A stretch of DNA of 33,304 nucleotides from Streptomyces durocortorensis (GTDB lineage: Bacteria > Actinomycetota > Actinomycetes > Streptomycetales > Streptomycetaceae), in NCBI RefSeq assembly GCF_016901035.1, contig NZ_JAFEUF010000057.1:447-33750 (forward strand). The letters are read 5' to 3'. The notes under the pieces were generated by a model. The model did not search any database. It had not been told where the DNA came from and saw only the letters and a list, made by a program, of their open reading frames with translations. Below are positions 16,215 to 25,246 of the stretch, piece by piece (position 1 is the first letter of the stretch; each line of letters begins with the position of its first letter). The position numbers and the translations under genes are program-made.

Positions 16215-19200
16215 CTATGCCAATGCCTCCGCCATGTCCTCGGCCTGCTTCAGGACGCGCTCGATCGCCGCGGGCTGCTTGTCCGGCGGATAGCCGTACT
16301 TACGCAGCAGTCGGAGTACGCGGGCCATGATCCGGTCCCGGGCCTGCTCCTTCAGCTTCCAGTCGACCGTGACGTCGTTGCGGATCTGCTCGTACAGCTC
16401 GTGCGCGATCCGCGCGAGGATCGAGTCCTCCATCTGCTCGACCGCCGAGGGGTCGGCCGCCAGCGCGTCGTAGAAGGCCAGCTCGTCCTCCGTCAGGCCC
16501 AGCGTCTTGGCACGGCCACGGTCGGCGGACACCTCCTGCGCCAGCTCCACAAGGAACTTCATGAACTCGGCCGCTGTCAGAAGCCCGTTCGTGTACCGGT
16601 TCATCGCGGCCCGCACCCGGTTGGTGAAGGTCTCCTGCCGAGTGAGGTTGCGGGGATGCGCGTCCCTGATCTCCTTGAGCAACGCCCGTCGCAGGGCCTC
16701 GATGGCAAGGTTCGGATGCTTGGACGCGCGGAGCTTCGGCAGCATGGACTCGTCCAGATGCGACAGGTCCGGCTTGGTGAGCCCGGCCGCGTCGTAGATG
16801 TCCACGACCCCGTCGGCCGCGACGACCGAGGCATTGAGCTGGGCGATCAGCAACTCCACGTCCGCCGCCGTCGCGGTGCCCTGCTCCTCCCGCTCCTCAG
16901 CGGTGTACTTCTCCCGTGACTTGCTCACCGTCTCGAAGAACCGGATGTCGGGCAGCAGGTCCTGCACACGCGGATCGGTCGGACAGAGCGAGAACGCCTG
17001 GCGGAGCAGACCCGCGTGGTACATGAACCGCTGTCTACGCGTCGCCTGCTCCGGCTCCAGACCCGGCTCCGGCGTGATCAGGAACTCCAGTACCTCGGTG
17101 AGCGCCTCCCGGTAGGCGCGTGAACCGCCCGCCGCGAGCGCCCGGCGCCACGGACAACCGTGCAGGACGTCAACGATCTGCTGATGGCTCTCCCGCACCA
17201 ACTGGACGGCCCCCGCAAGGTCGGCACCCAGCATGGGGTTAGCCTGATCCTGCTCGGAGTACTCGGCGAGGGCTTCCTTGATCTCCCCTATGACTCCCTG
17301 GAAGTCGACGACCAGCCCGGAAGGCTTCCCCGGCCAGGTGCGGTTGACGCGGGCGATGGCCTGCATGAGGGCGGCTCCACGCATGCGCTTGTCCAGGTAG
17401 AGCGTGTGCAGAGGCGGCGCGTCGAAGCCGGTCAGCCACAGGGACTGGACGATGACCAACTCCAGTTCGTCGTCGGCATCGGTCACCCGATCCTGGATCT
17501 TCTTCAGCCGGGTGGACGTGCGAACGTAGTCGGCGACCTCCTCACCGTCCGTGGCGGCGTTGCCGGTGAAGACCACGCGGATACGCCCGGTGTCGTCAGT
17601 CAGCAGCTGCGACTTCGGGTCACGCGCCCCGGCCCAGTCAGGGCGAAGCCGGACCACCTCCTCGAACAGCCGGGCAGCGATCGCTCGGGAGGCACAGACG
17701 ACCATGCCCTTACCCGGCCGGCCGGTCAGTTTCCTCATCTCCGTACTGCGCGCGTCCCAGTGGTCCAGGAGGTGCTCGGCCAGCTCGCGGACGCGTCCGG
17801 ACGACCCGATCAGGTCCTCGTACCGCCCGAACTGCTGACGGGCGGCACGCTTCTCGCCCTCGGACAGCCCCTCGATCAGGCCCTCCGCGCGGGCGTCGAG
17901 ATCGTCGAGGTCGGCATTCTCGATGAGCTCGACCTGGACGAGGTGGGGCTCGTAGAAGACGGGCACGGTCGCCCCGTCGTCCACGGCCTGGGTGAGGTCG
18001 TAGGTGTGGATGTTCGCGCCGAACACACCTTGCGTGCTGCCCGTGCTGTTGTTGATGGGAGTGCCGGTGAAAGCGATGAAAGTGGCGTTCGGGAGGGCAT
18101 CGCGCAGGTTGCGGGCGTAGCCGTCGATGAAGTCGTAGTGGCTGCGGTGGGCCTCGTCGACAACGACGATCACATCACGGCGCGGCGAAATCTGCGGGTG
18201 CCGGACACCAGCCCTACGCTCGGCCTCGGTCAGCCGGAACTTCTGCAGCGTGGCGAACACGACTCCGCCGATGCTTGTCGGGCTGTTCAGCAGTTCGCGC
18301 AGCTGTCCGGCGTCGGCGGCGGTCTGCGGCTCCTCCTTGACCCTCTTACGGAGGGTGTCACTGGCGGTGAACGTCCGGAACAGCTGATCGTCGAGGTCGA
18401 TCCGGTCGGTCAGCATGACGAACGTCGGGCTGGACAGTTCGGGCTTCGATGCCGCCTTTCCCACGTAGAAGAGCATCTCCTCGCTCTTCCCAGCCCCCTG
18501 CGTGTGCCAGACGACACCCGCCCTGCCGTCCGTCGCGAGGGCCGACTCGGTGGCGCGGACGGCCGCGTTCACGGCGATGTACTGGTGTGCCTTGGCAAGC
18601 TTGACCGTGTTGACGTCGCCAGACTTCTCGGCGGAGTACGAGAGGAAGTGCCCGATCAGGTCCAGGAGACGGGCCGGCTCGAAGGCCCCGTACAGCATGC
18701 GCTCCAGGGCCCGCCCGTCCTGGCGTTCGGACTTCCGCAGCATGCGGTCGTCGTCATCGGCGTGCCAGGGGGCCATGTGCTGCCAGGGCGTGAACGGCGT
18801 GCCCATACGGGCGGTGAGCCCGTCCGAGGCGAGCATCACGAGGAACGTGGCAAACGTGCCGGTCTGCTTCAGCTCGCGCCGATAACCCTGGAGCTGGTCG
18901 TAGGCGGTGCGAGCACTGTCGTTGCTGTCGGCCTTCTTCAGCTCGATGACGGCGAGCGGAAGCCCGTTCACATACAGGACGATGTCGAATATGAACGTCC
19001 GGTCCTTGACGCTCTTGACCCGGACCTGGCTGGCGGCCACCAGATCGTTGGCGTGTGGATCGCCGAAGTCGACGGGCCGGATGACGGAGTGCCGTGTATC
19101 GCCAGTGACCGGGTCCTCGTACGGGACGGAGACACCGCTGATCAGCCGCTCGTAGAACCGGTGGTTCTCGCGCAGGTCGTGCTGGGTGAGCTGAGTGAGG

Positions 19201-19448
19201 AGCAGGGACACGGCGTCGTCGGCCACGCTCTCGGGCAGCTGCGGGTAGCGACGCCGAATCGCCTTACGGAGGTTCGGGTACAGGACGAGGTCCCCCCACC
19301 CCTGACGCACCCCGTACGAGGGCCCCAACTCGGCCCCGGGCACATGCAGCCACCCGATTTCGCCGAGCACCTCCAGGGCGTGCAGCTCCAACTCCTGCTC
19401 GGTGAGCCGGTCTATGGGGGGCTCACCGTTTGGGTTGGCCTTCCTCAT
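16215..19448 (-). CDS. hsdR: Type I restriction enzyme, R subunit
   Basis: This is the motor-nuclease subunit that, with HsdM and HsdS, moves along unmodified DNA using ATP and cuts it. The product is 1077 residues, which is full length. The N-terminal PD-(D/E)xK nuclease has D155 and the pair E169-x-K171 (in VIELKK). The helicase part has Walker A GAGKS at 318-322, DEAH at 431-434 and motif III FTGTP at 460-464, and later helicase motifs including RVNRTWPGK. A helical C-terminus that docks on the methylase follows. All catalytic residues I can check are present, so it looks active. ATG 19448 overlaps the hsdS stop as ATGA and has GAGGAGG upstream. The frame is open further upstream, but that part lies inside hsdS. 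It is the last gene of the defence operon. Confidence 0.96.
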   Translation of the reverse strand: MRKANPNGEPPIDRLTEQELELHALEVLGEIGWLHVPGAELGPSYGVRQGWGDLVLYPNLRKAIRRRYPQLPESVADDAVSLLLTQLTQHDLRENHRFYERLISGVSVPYEDPVTGDTRHSVIRPVDFGDPHANDLVAASQVRVKSVKDRTFIFDIVLYVNGLPLAVIELKKADSNDSARTAYDQLQGYRRELKQTGTFATFLVMLASDGLTARMGTPFTPWQHMAPWHADDDDRMLRKSERQDGRALERMLYGAFEPARLLDLIGHFLSYSAEKSGDVNTVKLAKAHQYIAVNAAVRATESALATDGRAGVVWHTQGAGKSEEMLFYVGKAASKPELSSPTFVMLTDRIDLDDQLFRTFTASDTLRKRVKEEPQTAADAGQLRELLNSPTSIGGVVFATLQKFRLTEAERRAGVRHPQISPRRDVIVVVDEAHRSHYDFIDGYARNLRDALPNATFIAFTGTPINNSTGSTQGVFGANIHTYDLTQAVDDGATVPVFYEPHLVQVELIENADLDDLDARAEGLIEGLSEGEKRAARQQFGRYEDLIGSSGRVRELAEHLLDHWDARSTEMRKLTGRPGKGMVVCASRAIAARLFEEVVRLRPDWAGARDPKSQLLTDDTGRIRVVFTGNAATDGEEVADYVRTSTRLKKIQDRVTDADDELELVIVQSLWLTGFDAPPLHTLYLDKRMRGAALMQAIARVNRTWPGKPSGLVVDFQGVIGEIKEALAEYSEQDQANPMLGADLAGAVQLVRESHQQIVDVLHGCPWRRALAAGGSRAYREALTEVLEFLITPEPGLEPEQATRRQRFMYHAGLLRQAFSLCPTDPRVQDLLPDIRFFETVSKSREKYTAEEREEQGTATAADVELLIAQLNASVVAADGVVDIYDAAGLTKPDLSHLDESMLPKLRASKHPNLAIEALRRALLKEIRDAHPRNLTRQETFTNRVRAAMNRYTNGLLTAAEFMKFLVELAQEVSADRGRAKTLGLTEDELAFYDALAADPSAVEQMEDSILARIAHELYEQIRNDVTVDWKLKEQARDRIMARVLRLLRKYGYPPDKQPAAIERVLKQAEDMAEALA

Positions 19449-20677
19449 ACGGCCTCCTCTACAACACGGACGGCGTCCTTGACGCGGAGCTTCCCGGTGA
19501 CGAGTTGGGGGAGGAGGGTGTCGCGGAGGTCGGCGAGGGTGCGGTTCTCGAGCCTGGCTGCCTCCGCGCGGGCGTGCAACGGCGCACACCGCCGGTCGAA
19601 CGCAGCTAGCGCCGACTCTGTGGGCAGCGAGATCCTGAGCGAGCGGATATCGCTGAGACTGAGGTAATCCGCCATGTCGGTCTGGCCCTTCATCCCGGCA
19701 GCCTGACGCCAGAAATCCTGGCCTCGCAGCCAGTGGAACAGGTAGGGAGCAGAGAACGGCGCATCACCCACAGGCCGGAAGAAGCAAACCTGGGGGCTGT
19801 ATACGAACTCGGCGTCGTGAGGGGAAATCATCGCCACTCGACCGACGGTCCCCTTGGTCGTGAGGACAACATCTCCGGCGCGAGAGGTCTTTTGCCTCAT
19901 CGCCGACCGAAACTCTTCCCTCACATGATCACCAAAGGACGGGGCGATAGTCCCGTCGCCTACTTCTGCAACCCGCAGGATGGGAAGCCCCGGTGTTCCG
20001 TGCTCAGCCGCTTTGGTTCTGTATCCATCACCGAACCGCAACGAACCTTCGGCCATGAGCTGACCGAGAGTCGCGTGCCGCGCTGAGCCCTCCTGCTGGA
20101 CAGCAACTCTATAGAAGGCGTCGCCCAGATCCAACCCTGTTGCGCAAAGCCGCTCGTTGAAAGCGGTCTTGTCGTCCAGGGCACCGAGAACCTCCGCGAC
20201 AGCCCGCTGATCACTAATTTGCGGGAGACGAATTTGAGCCCTGAGAAGCTCAGTTTGCCTAATTCCAAGTACCGTCGTACCAGATGCCCTAGCATTCAGC
20301 TGCCCCTGCATATAAGACGACTGAAGAGAATAATAGAGGAAGCGCCCATCAAGAACTCCTCGCCTCCCTCGTAGGCCGAAAACTCTCTGCCCCAAACAAA
20401 GAGGATCGTTTGTTTCAATCAGCGCACACTGCCCTAGCGGGGCCTCGGAAGTGAGGATTACATCATTCTTTTGCGTTGAGTTTGGCATCCATTTCTCGTA
20501 GAGCGCAAAAGGCACCCGCCTGGCTTCCACCAACGGGATCCGCTTCCCACTCTTGACCAGCAGAGCCGACACGACGGGAACCCCTTCGTCTGTGAATTCA
20601 CCACCGAGTTTTTTGGGGGTCTTACCACGGTGGTCAATCAACGTTTCCAAGACTTCACCCAAAGGAAACTCACGCAT
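19445..20677 (-). CDS. hsdS: Type I restriction enzyme, specificity subunit
   Basis: HsdS recognises the two halves of a split DNA target and guides both methylation and cutting. The 410-residue protein has two target-recognition domains. Each is followed by a conserved helix: ASGTTVLGIRQTELLRAQIRLPQISDQRAVAEVLGALDDKTAFNERL after the first, and SLSDIRSLRISLPTE then ENRTLADLRDTLLPQLVTGKLRV after the second. I chose ATG 20677, which overlaps the hsdM stop as TGATG and has GGAGG five bases upstream. GTG 20680 is the alternative. The stretch coding for the first recognition domain is clearly less GC-rich than its neighbours, which fits exchange of specificity domains. The recognition sequence cannot be predicted by eye. 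Confidence 0.93.
   Translation of the reverse strand: MREFPLGEVLETLIDHRGKTPKKLGGEFTDEGVPVVSALLVKSGKRIPLVEARRVPFALYEKWMPNSTQKNDVILTSEAPLGQCALIETNDPLCLGQRVFGLRGRRGVLDGRFLYYSLQSSYMQGQLNARASGTTVLGIRQTELLRAQIRLPQISDQRAVAEVLGALDDKTAFNERLCATGLDLGDAFYRVAVQQEGSARHATLGQLMAEGSLRFGDGYRTKAAEHGTPGLPILRVAEVGDGTIAPSFGDHVREEFRSAMRQKTSRAGDVVLTTKGTVGRVAMISPHDAEFVYSPQVCFFRPVGDAPFSAPYLFHWLRGQDFWRQAAGMKGQTDMADYLSLSDIRSLRISLPTESALAAFDRRCAPLHARAEAARLENRTLADLRDTLLPQLVTGKLRVKDAVRVVEEAV
20150..20640. other. Low-GC segment within hsdS
   Basis: About 490 bases coding for the N-terminal recognition domain contain many A/T-rich words (for example GATCGTTTGTTTC and CATCATTCTTTTGCG) and codons ending in A or T. These are rare in the surrounding genes. 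The boundary is estimated by eye. It suggests that this domain was acquired from another source. Confidence 0.6.
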
Positions 20678-22287
20678 CACACCCTCCCCAGCTGCTCGTC
20701 CACAGCCTTCGCCAAGCGCTCCGACTCCGCGAACTGCTCCCGCAACAACGCACTCAGCCGCGCGATCTTCGCCTCCACCGGCTCCGCGTCCGGATCGGCC
20801 TCCGCCTCCGCCGTACCCACGTACCGCCCGGGCGTCAGCACGAAGTCATGCTCCGCGACCGTCTCCAGCCCCACGCTCGCGCAGAACCCGGGCACATCCT
20901 CATACGCCGCCGCGCCCGCCACGCCCCGCCACGCCCGCACCGTGTCGCCGACGCGGCCGACGATCTCCTCCGGGGTCAACTCCTTCAGCGTGCGGTTCTT
21001 CATCACGCCGAACTCGCGCGCGTCGATGAACAGGACCTCGCCCTTACGCCCCCGCACCCACGCCGAGTGCCGGCCCTTCCCCTCCGCCAGGAACCACAGG
21101 CACGCCGGAATCTGCGTCGACCGGAACAGCTGTCCGGGCAGCGCGATCATGCACATCACCAGGTCGTCCTCGACCATGCCCCGGCGGATGTCACCCTCGC
21201 CGGACTGCTTGCTGCTCATCGAGCCGTTGGCCAGGACGACGCCCGCCCGGCCGCTCGGCGCGAGCTTGCTGATCATGTGCTGGAGCCACGCGTAGTTCGC
21301 GTTGCCGACGGGCGGAGCCCCGTACGCCCAGCGCCGGTCCATGCCGAGCATCTCCCCGCCCCAGTCGGAGATGTTGAAGGGCGGGTTGGCCATGACCACG
21401 TCCGCCTTCAGAGCCGGATGCTGGTCGTTGCGGAAGGTGTCGGCCGGCTCGTCGCCGAGGTTGGCCTCGACGCCATGGATGGCCAGGTTCATGTGGGCCA
21501 GCTGCCAGGTGGTCTGGTTGAGTTCCTGCCCGTACACCGCGACGTTCAGCGGGTTGCCGCCATGCGACTCGATGAACTTCTCCGCCTGCACGAACATCCC
21601 GCCCGACCCGCACGCCGGGTCGTAGACCCGCTCGCCCGGCTGCGGCTCCAGGACCTCCACCAGCAGCTGCACCACGCTCTCCGGGGTGAAGTACTCCCCG
21701 CCCTTGCGGCCCTCCTTGAGCGCGAACTCGGCCAGGAAGTACTCGTACACCTCCCCCATGATGTCCCGCGCGCCCTTACGGTGGCCGTCCTCACCCAGCT
21801 GTTCCTGGAAAGCGAGCCGGTCCAGGAGCCTGATCAATCCGACAAGGCGTTCCTCATCGACCCGTCCACTGGCGTAGATCTTCGGCAGGGTCTTCTTCAA
21901 CGCCGGGTTCTGCGCCTCGATCGCCAGCATCGCCGCGTCGATCGCCTCACCGACGGTCTGGCCCTCCACCGTCGTGCCCGCCCGTTCGAGAACGGCCTCC
22001 CAGCGCGCGGCCTGGGGCACGTAGAAGATGCCGGCGCCGGTGTACTCGCGTCGCTCCTCCAGCGTGCTGAGGATGTCGGCCTCGCTCCAGCCGCCCTCTT
22101 CCCTCAGCTCGGCCTCCAGCTGCGCGCGCTTCTCACTCATCGCGGCCGAGACGTATTTGAGGAAGACAAGGCCCAGCACGAAATGCTTGTAGGCGGCAGC
22201 GTCCAGACTTCCGCGCAGCTTGTCCGCGGACTGCCACAGGATCTGCTTCATGTCGGCGGGCTCGGTCTTCTTCTTACGGGGTGGCAC
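20677..22287 (-). CDS. hsdM: Type I restriction enzyme, methylase subunit
   Basis: HsdM transfers a methyl group from S-adenosylmethionine to N6 of adenine in the target chosen by HsdS, protecting host DNA. The 536-residue protein has the N-terminal HsdM helical domain (MKQILWQSADKLRGSLDAAAYKHF from about residue 13). The SAM-binding motif I is DPACGSGGMF at about 223-232 and the catalytic motif IV NPPF is at 301-304. I chose GTG 22287 because the family's basic start (PPRKKKTEPAD) follows it. The open frame further upstream lies in the preceding methylase gene. The ribosome site is weak. The gap to the preceding gene is 49 bases, the only real spacer in the operon, so a separate internal promoter cannot be excluded. 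Confidence 0.95.
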   Translation of the reverse strand: MPPRKKKTEPADMKQILWQSADKLRGSLDAAAYKHFVLGLVFLKYVSAAMSEKRAQLEAELREEGGWSEADILSTLEERREYTGAGIFYVPQAARWEAVLERAGTTVEGQTVGEAIDAAMLAIEAQNPALKKTLPKIYASGRVDEERLVGLIRLLDRLAFQEQLGEDGHRKGARDIMGEVYEYFLAEFALKEGRKGGEYFTPESVVQLLVEVLEPQPGERVYDPACGSGGMFVQAEKFIESHGGNPLNVAVYGQELNQTTWQLAHMNLAIHGVEANLGDEPADTFRNDQHPALKADVVMANPPFNISDWGGEMLGMDRRWAYGAPPVGNANYAWLQHMISKLAPSGRAGVVLANGSMSSKQSGEGDIRRGMVEDDLVMCMIALPGQLFRSTQIPACLWFLAEGKGRHSAWVRGRKGEVLFIDAREFGVMKNRTLKELTPEEIVGRVGDTVRAWRGVAGAAAYEDVPGFCASVGLETVAEHDFVLTPGRYVGTAEAEADPDAEPVEAKIARLSALLREQFAESERLAKAVDEQLGRV

Positions 22288-22336
22288 GGGGCACTCGTTT
22301 CTCTCGTGGTTCAAGGGGATGCAGCGATGACCCTCG

Positions 22337-24472
22337 TCAGGGCCCCGAGTTCCGATCAGGCCTTTTGCGCAGCCGCAGGTCACCGTCCGCGACACCCGCC
22401 GCCAGCCGTTCGGCCAGCGTGTCCAGCGCCGACAACTGCCGTCGCACGTCGGCACGGTGGCGCTCCGTCTCGGCCAGGACGGCATCGAGGTCGGCGATCT
22501 CCCCCACCGGCAGCTGTGGCAGATCCATGTCCTTCACGCTCACCCTCCGCACGAGCGATCCGCTCCCACGCTGTTGGTTGCGGGGCGCGGCCAGCAGCCG
22601 GGCCAGTGCGTGAGGGCGCATCCACAGGTTCCCCGGACGGCCCGTCCCGCCCTCCGCCAGGTCCATCAGGTACTTCCGGTAAGCGGCGATGCGCAACCCT
22701 TGCACCGGTGCCAGCAGAACGCAGCCGCCCGCGTCGTCCACCTGCGTGCGGACGCCATGCTCGGTGAGCAGGAAGACATCGCCCTGCTCGGTCATCTGGG
22801 TCTGCGGATAAGCGGCGAGTTCTTCCAGCATGATGCGACGCTGCCCGAGAGGCAGGGCGCCGAGCATCTCCTCACGGCCGATCACCGGTACACCCGCGTC
22901 CCCGATGTCGCTCTCCCTGATGCGGTGACCCGGCAGGAGCCGGAGCTGTCCTGCCCTCAGCTGTCCACCGACCTTGAAATGCTCGGCACGTACCTCCCTT
23001 TTACCGACGCCGAGATCACCGATCCACTGCTTCAGGTGGGGCAGCGCCACATACGCGTTCTGCCGCGCCTCCACCGTGGCCGCGAAATGATCGAGCCCCT
23101 TCTCCGGTGAGGCGAGCCGGTGCGCGGGCAGCAGAGACCGTCCGTCCAACAGATAGGAGCTGCCGGGCCCGGCCGTATCCACCCGCACGCGCTGAGCCTC
23201 CTGCGGCACAGGCGTCGCGGTGCTGCCCAGCAGCCCCACGGTGTTCCGCTGCCAGGCGTCACCCACCCGACGCGCCAGGCGGTCCGCGTCGATCAGCAGC
23301 GTGTGAGGATTCGTAGGCGGGCGCCACGTGCCCCGCAGCACCAGCAATGCGTGCTCGGCACCGGTACGGAAGGTATGGATGCGACGGGGCAACTGGATGA
23401 TCGCTTCCACCGCACCGGACTTGAGCAGGTACTCCCGCATCCGGGTATTGGCCGTCCCTGTCGCGCCACGGGGCCGGGACAGCGTCCAGGAAGGGACGAC
23501 CACAAGGGCCTGCCCGTCCTCCCCCAGACGCCGGACCGCTTCCAGGGCCCACTTCAGCGGACCTTCCTCGTCCCGTTCGTGCTCTCCCGAGGCGTAGGGC
23601 GGGTCGGCCACCACCAGGTCAGCCGGCGGAAACCCCAGCGGGCCCCGGACGGACCCCGAAACCGCGGAGTGCGCCGGGGGCAGACGAACACCGTCCAAAT
23701 CCTCCGGCGTGGGGCATACCAGAATCTCCCCGGCAGACCAGTGGGCAAGCAGCCGGTAATTCAGCACCGTCCGCCGCAAGGCATCGGGCTCCACGGCGGC
23801 CACGTAGTTCTCGCCGTCGTCGGCGTCGAGTGCCAGCAGGACATCCCCGGCCCCCGCACACAGGTTGAGCACGACCACAGGCTTTGCTGCCGACAGAACC
23901 GGCTGTGCGAGGACGTCGATCAGCTCGACGACAGGCAGCGGAGTCGCGTCCATGGCCAGGTCGGACTGAAGGCGTCCGGCCAGCTTGAGCACCGCTTCGG
24001 CCGCGGCACCGGTGCTGCCCAGCTCTCCGATCAATTCGCGTACGGTACGCAGCAACTCCGTGTCAGCGGCGTCGAAATCAGCCAGCAGGCTTACAGGCAG
24101 GCTCTCTTCTGCACTGCCTCCGCCCTCCCCCTCCATAGCAACGACGGCCAGCGCCCTGACAATCAGCTCGTCAGGTCCCAGCATCCCGTGCCCGAGCATG
24201 ACCAACCGCCGCGACCGGAGCCCGTCACGGAAACGTTCGCCGTACGTCGGCAGAGTGCCGTCGGGGTGCGGTTCACCGTCGGGCACAGGCCGCTCGTCCA
24301 GCCAGCGCCCGATCTCCTCCGCGTCGAACAACGGCTTGCTCTCGGAGCCACCGACCGGCTCGGGGAAGGAAGCGTGCCGCCGCCGCCAGTTACTGACCGT
24401 GGGCCGGCCAACCTCGGCGAGCTCCTTGATCTCGCCGAGGGTGACCGGCTCGTACCGCCGCCGCTCCGTCAC
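22337..24472 (-). CDS. HTH-adenine methylase with HsdS-like C-terminus
   Basis: The 711-residue protein combines three regions. An N-terminal helix-turn-helix lies at residues 11-60 (TLGEIKELAEVGRPTVSNWR, then LFDAEEIGRWL). The N6-adenine methylase core has motif I NLCAGAGD at 203-210 and motif IV DPPY at 290-293. A C-terminal part ends in SVKDMDLPQLPVGEIADLDAVL plus a long helix, as in HsdS. It therefore looks like a fused methylase and specificity subunit, with its own putative target-recognition region at about 430-640. HsdM in the same operon has NPPF, so these are two different enzymes. There is no nuclease domain. The GTG start overlaps the abi stop as GTGA. It may modify DNA alone, work with HsdR, or regulate the operon through its HTH. 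None of these is proven. Confidence 0.85.
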   Translation of the reverse strand: MTERRRYEPVTLGEIKELAEVGRPTVSNWRRRHASFPEPVGGSESKPLFDAEEIGRWLDERPVPDGEPHPDGTLPTYGERFRDGLRSRRLVMLGHGMLGPDELIVRALAVVAMEGEGGGSAEESLPVSLLADFDAADTELLRTVRELIGELGSTGAAAEAVLKLAGRLQSDLAMDATPLPVVELIDVLAQPVLSAAKPVVVLNLCAGAGDVLLALDADDGENYVAAVEPDALRRTVLNYRLLAHWSAGEILVCPTPEDLDGVRLPPAHSAVSGSVRGPLGFPPADLVVADPPYASGEHERDEEGPLKWALEAVRRLGEDGQALVVVPSWTLSRPRGATGTANTRMREYLLKSGAVEAIIQLPRRIHTFRTGAEHALLVLRGTWRPPTNPHTLLIDADRLARRVGDAWQRNTVGLLGSTATPVPQEAQRVRVDTAGPGSSYLLDGRSLLPAHRLASPEKGLDHFAATVEARQNAYVALPHLKQWIGDLGVGKREVRAEHFKVGGQLRAGQLRLLPGHRIRESDIGDAGVPVIGREEMLGALPLGQRRIMLEELAAYPQTQMTEQGDVFLLTEHGVRTQVDDAGGCVLLAPVQGLRIAAYRKYLMDLAEGGTGRPGNLWMRPHALARLLAAPRNQQRGSGSLVRRVSVKDMDLPQLPVGEIADLDAVLAETERHRADVRRQLSALDTLAERLAAGVADGDLRLRKRPDRNSGP

Positions 24473-25137
24473 AGCACAATCTCCTCCTCGCCCGAGAGGA
24501 CCCGGGCCTTGCGGGCCAGGACCGCAGGAACCTGGCTGTACTTCTCGTGACGCGCTGCCAGCGCAGGAGCGACGAGTGCCGTCAACTCGACGGCCGTACG
24601 GAAGTCCTCCTCCAAGCGGCGGTGGCAGACCCGCTCGTGGTGGGCGATGCGGTTGCGCAGCGTCCGCATGATCCCCAACCGGTCATGAAGGTTCTGCCGC
24701 CCCACGCCGTTGAAGCAGTGACGCAGCGCCGGGTTCCAGTACCTCATGTCGTAGTTGCCGTGCCCGCCCTTGCTGACCAGGCTCACCCAGAAGCCGAACG
24801 ACATCGACGCAACGACGTCGCTCGGGCTGAACTCCCCTCGCTCGGCCAGCTCGTCCTCGGCACCGCGGATCTTCCGCATGCCCCAGCTGTTGGGCTCCGC
24901 CCTCCGCAGGTTCCACCAGTCGCTGCGGCCGAACTTGCCGGTGAGCTGGCGGTGCACCCTGTTCCGCAGGCTCACCTCCAGATCCCGCAGCGGGCTGTAC
25001 AGCGCACGCGCCACCTCCGCGTCCCAGGCGTACAGCCGCAAGGCCACCACGACGTCGCCATGGCACTCCTCCAGGAACGGCAGAAACCGCTCCGGGGAGA
25101 TCGCAGCCACTAACTGCTCCTCGCTGCTCTCCGCCAT
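24469..25137 (-). CDS. Abi-like protein with HEPN-type motif
   Basis: This 222-residue protein resembles the Abi_2/AbiD/AbiF group of abortive-infection proteins. It is soluble and helical. Residues 50-62 contain LRDLEVSLRNRVH and residues 159-170 contain TLRNRIAHHERV. The latter gives the R-x4-H pattern (R161, H166) of HEPN RNases. Such proteins usually stop growth by cutting RNA, and the target here is unknown. I chose ATG 25137, preceded by GGAAGGA about nine bases upstream. A GTG at 25146 is also possible. It is the first gene of the defence operon and overlaps the second methylase gene by GTGA. Co-expression with a restriction system suggests a back-up suicide role like PrrC, which is inference. 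Confidence 0.8.
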   Translation of the reverse strand: MAESSEEQLVAAISPERFLPFLEECHGDVVVALRLYAWDAEVARALYSPLRDLEVSLRNRVHRQLTGKFGRSDWWNLRRAEPNSWGMRKIRGAEDELAERGEFSPSDVVASMSFGFWVSLVSKGGHGNYDMRYWNPALRHCFNGVGRQNLHDRLGIMRTLRNRIAHHERVCHRRLEEDFRTAVELTALVAPALAARHEKYSQVPAVLARKARVLSGEEEIVL

Positions 25138-25230
25138 CGCCCGCACTTCCTTCCCTCCCGCCACCGTGTTACGGTTCCGGGGTACGCCTTGGAGTCCTGT
25201 CACCGCTTGCTTCGCCGCATAGCACACAGC

Positions 25231-25246
25231 CCAGGGCAGAGCCTGG
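25231..25246 (-). ncRNA. Small hairpin in the abi leader
   Basis: CCAGG (25231-25235) and CCTGG (25242-25246) flank six bases. It directly follows the long hairpin on the transcript and might stack on it. It is weak alone and is listed because of its position. Confidence 0.35.

Noticed and set aside
17160-19667. A plus-strand open frame of 835 codons opposite hsdR
   Set aside because: The opposite strand encodes HsdR with all its motifs in order, and this frame has the composition of an antisense shadow.
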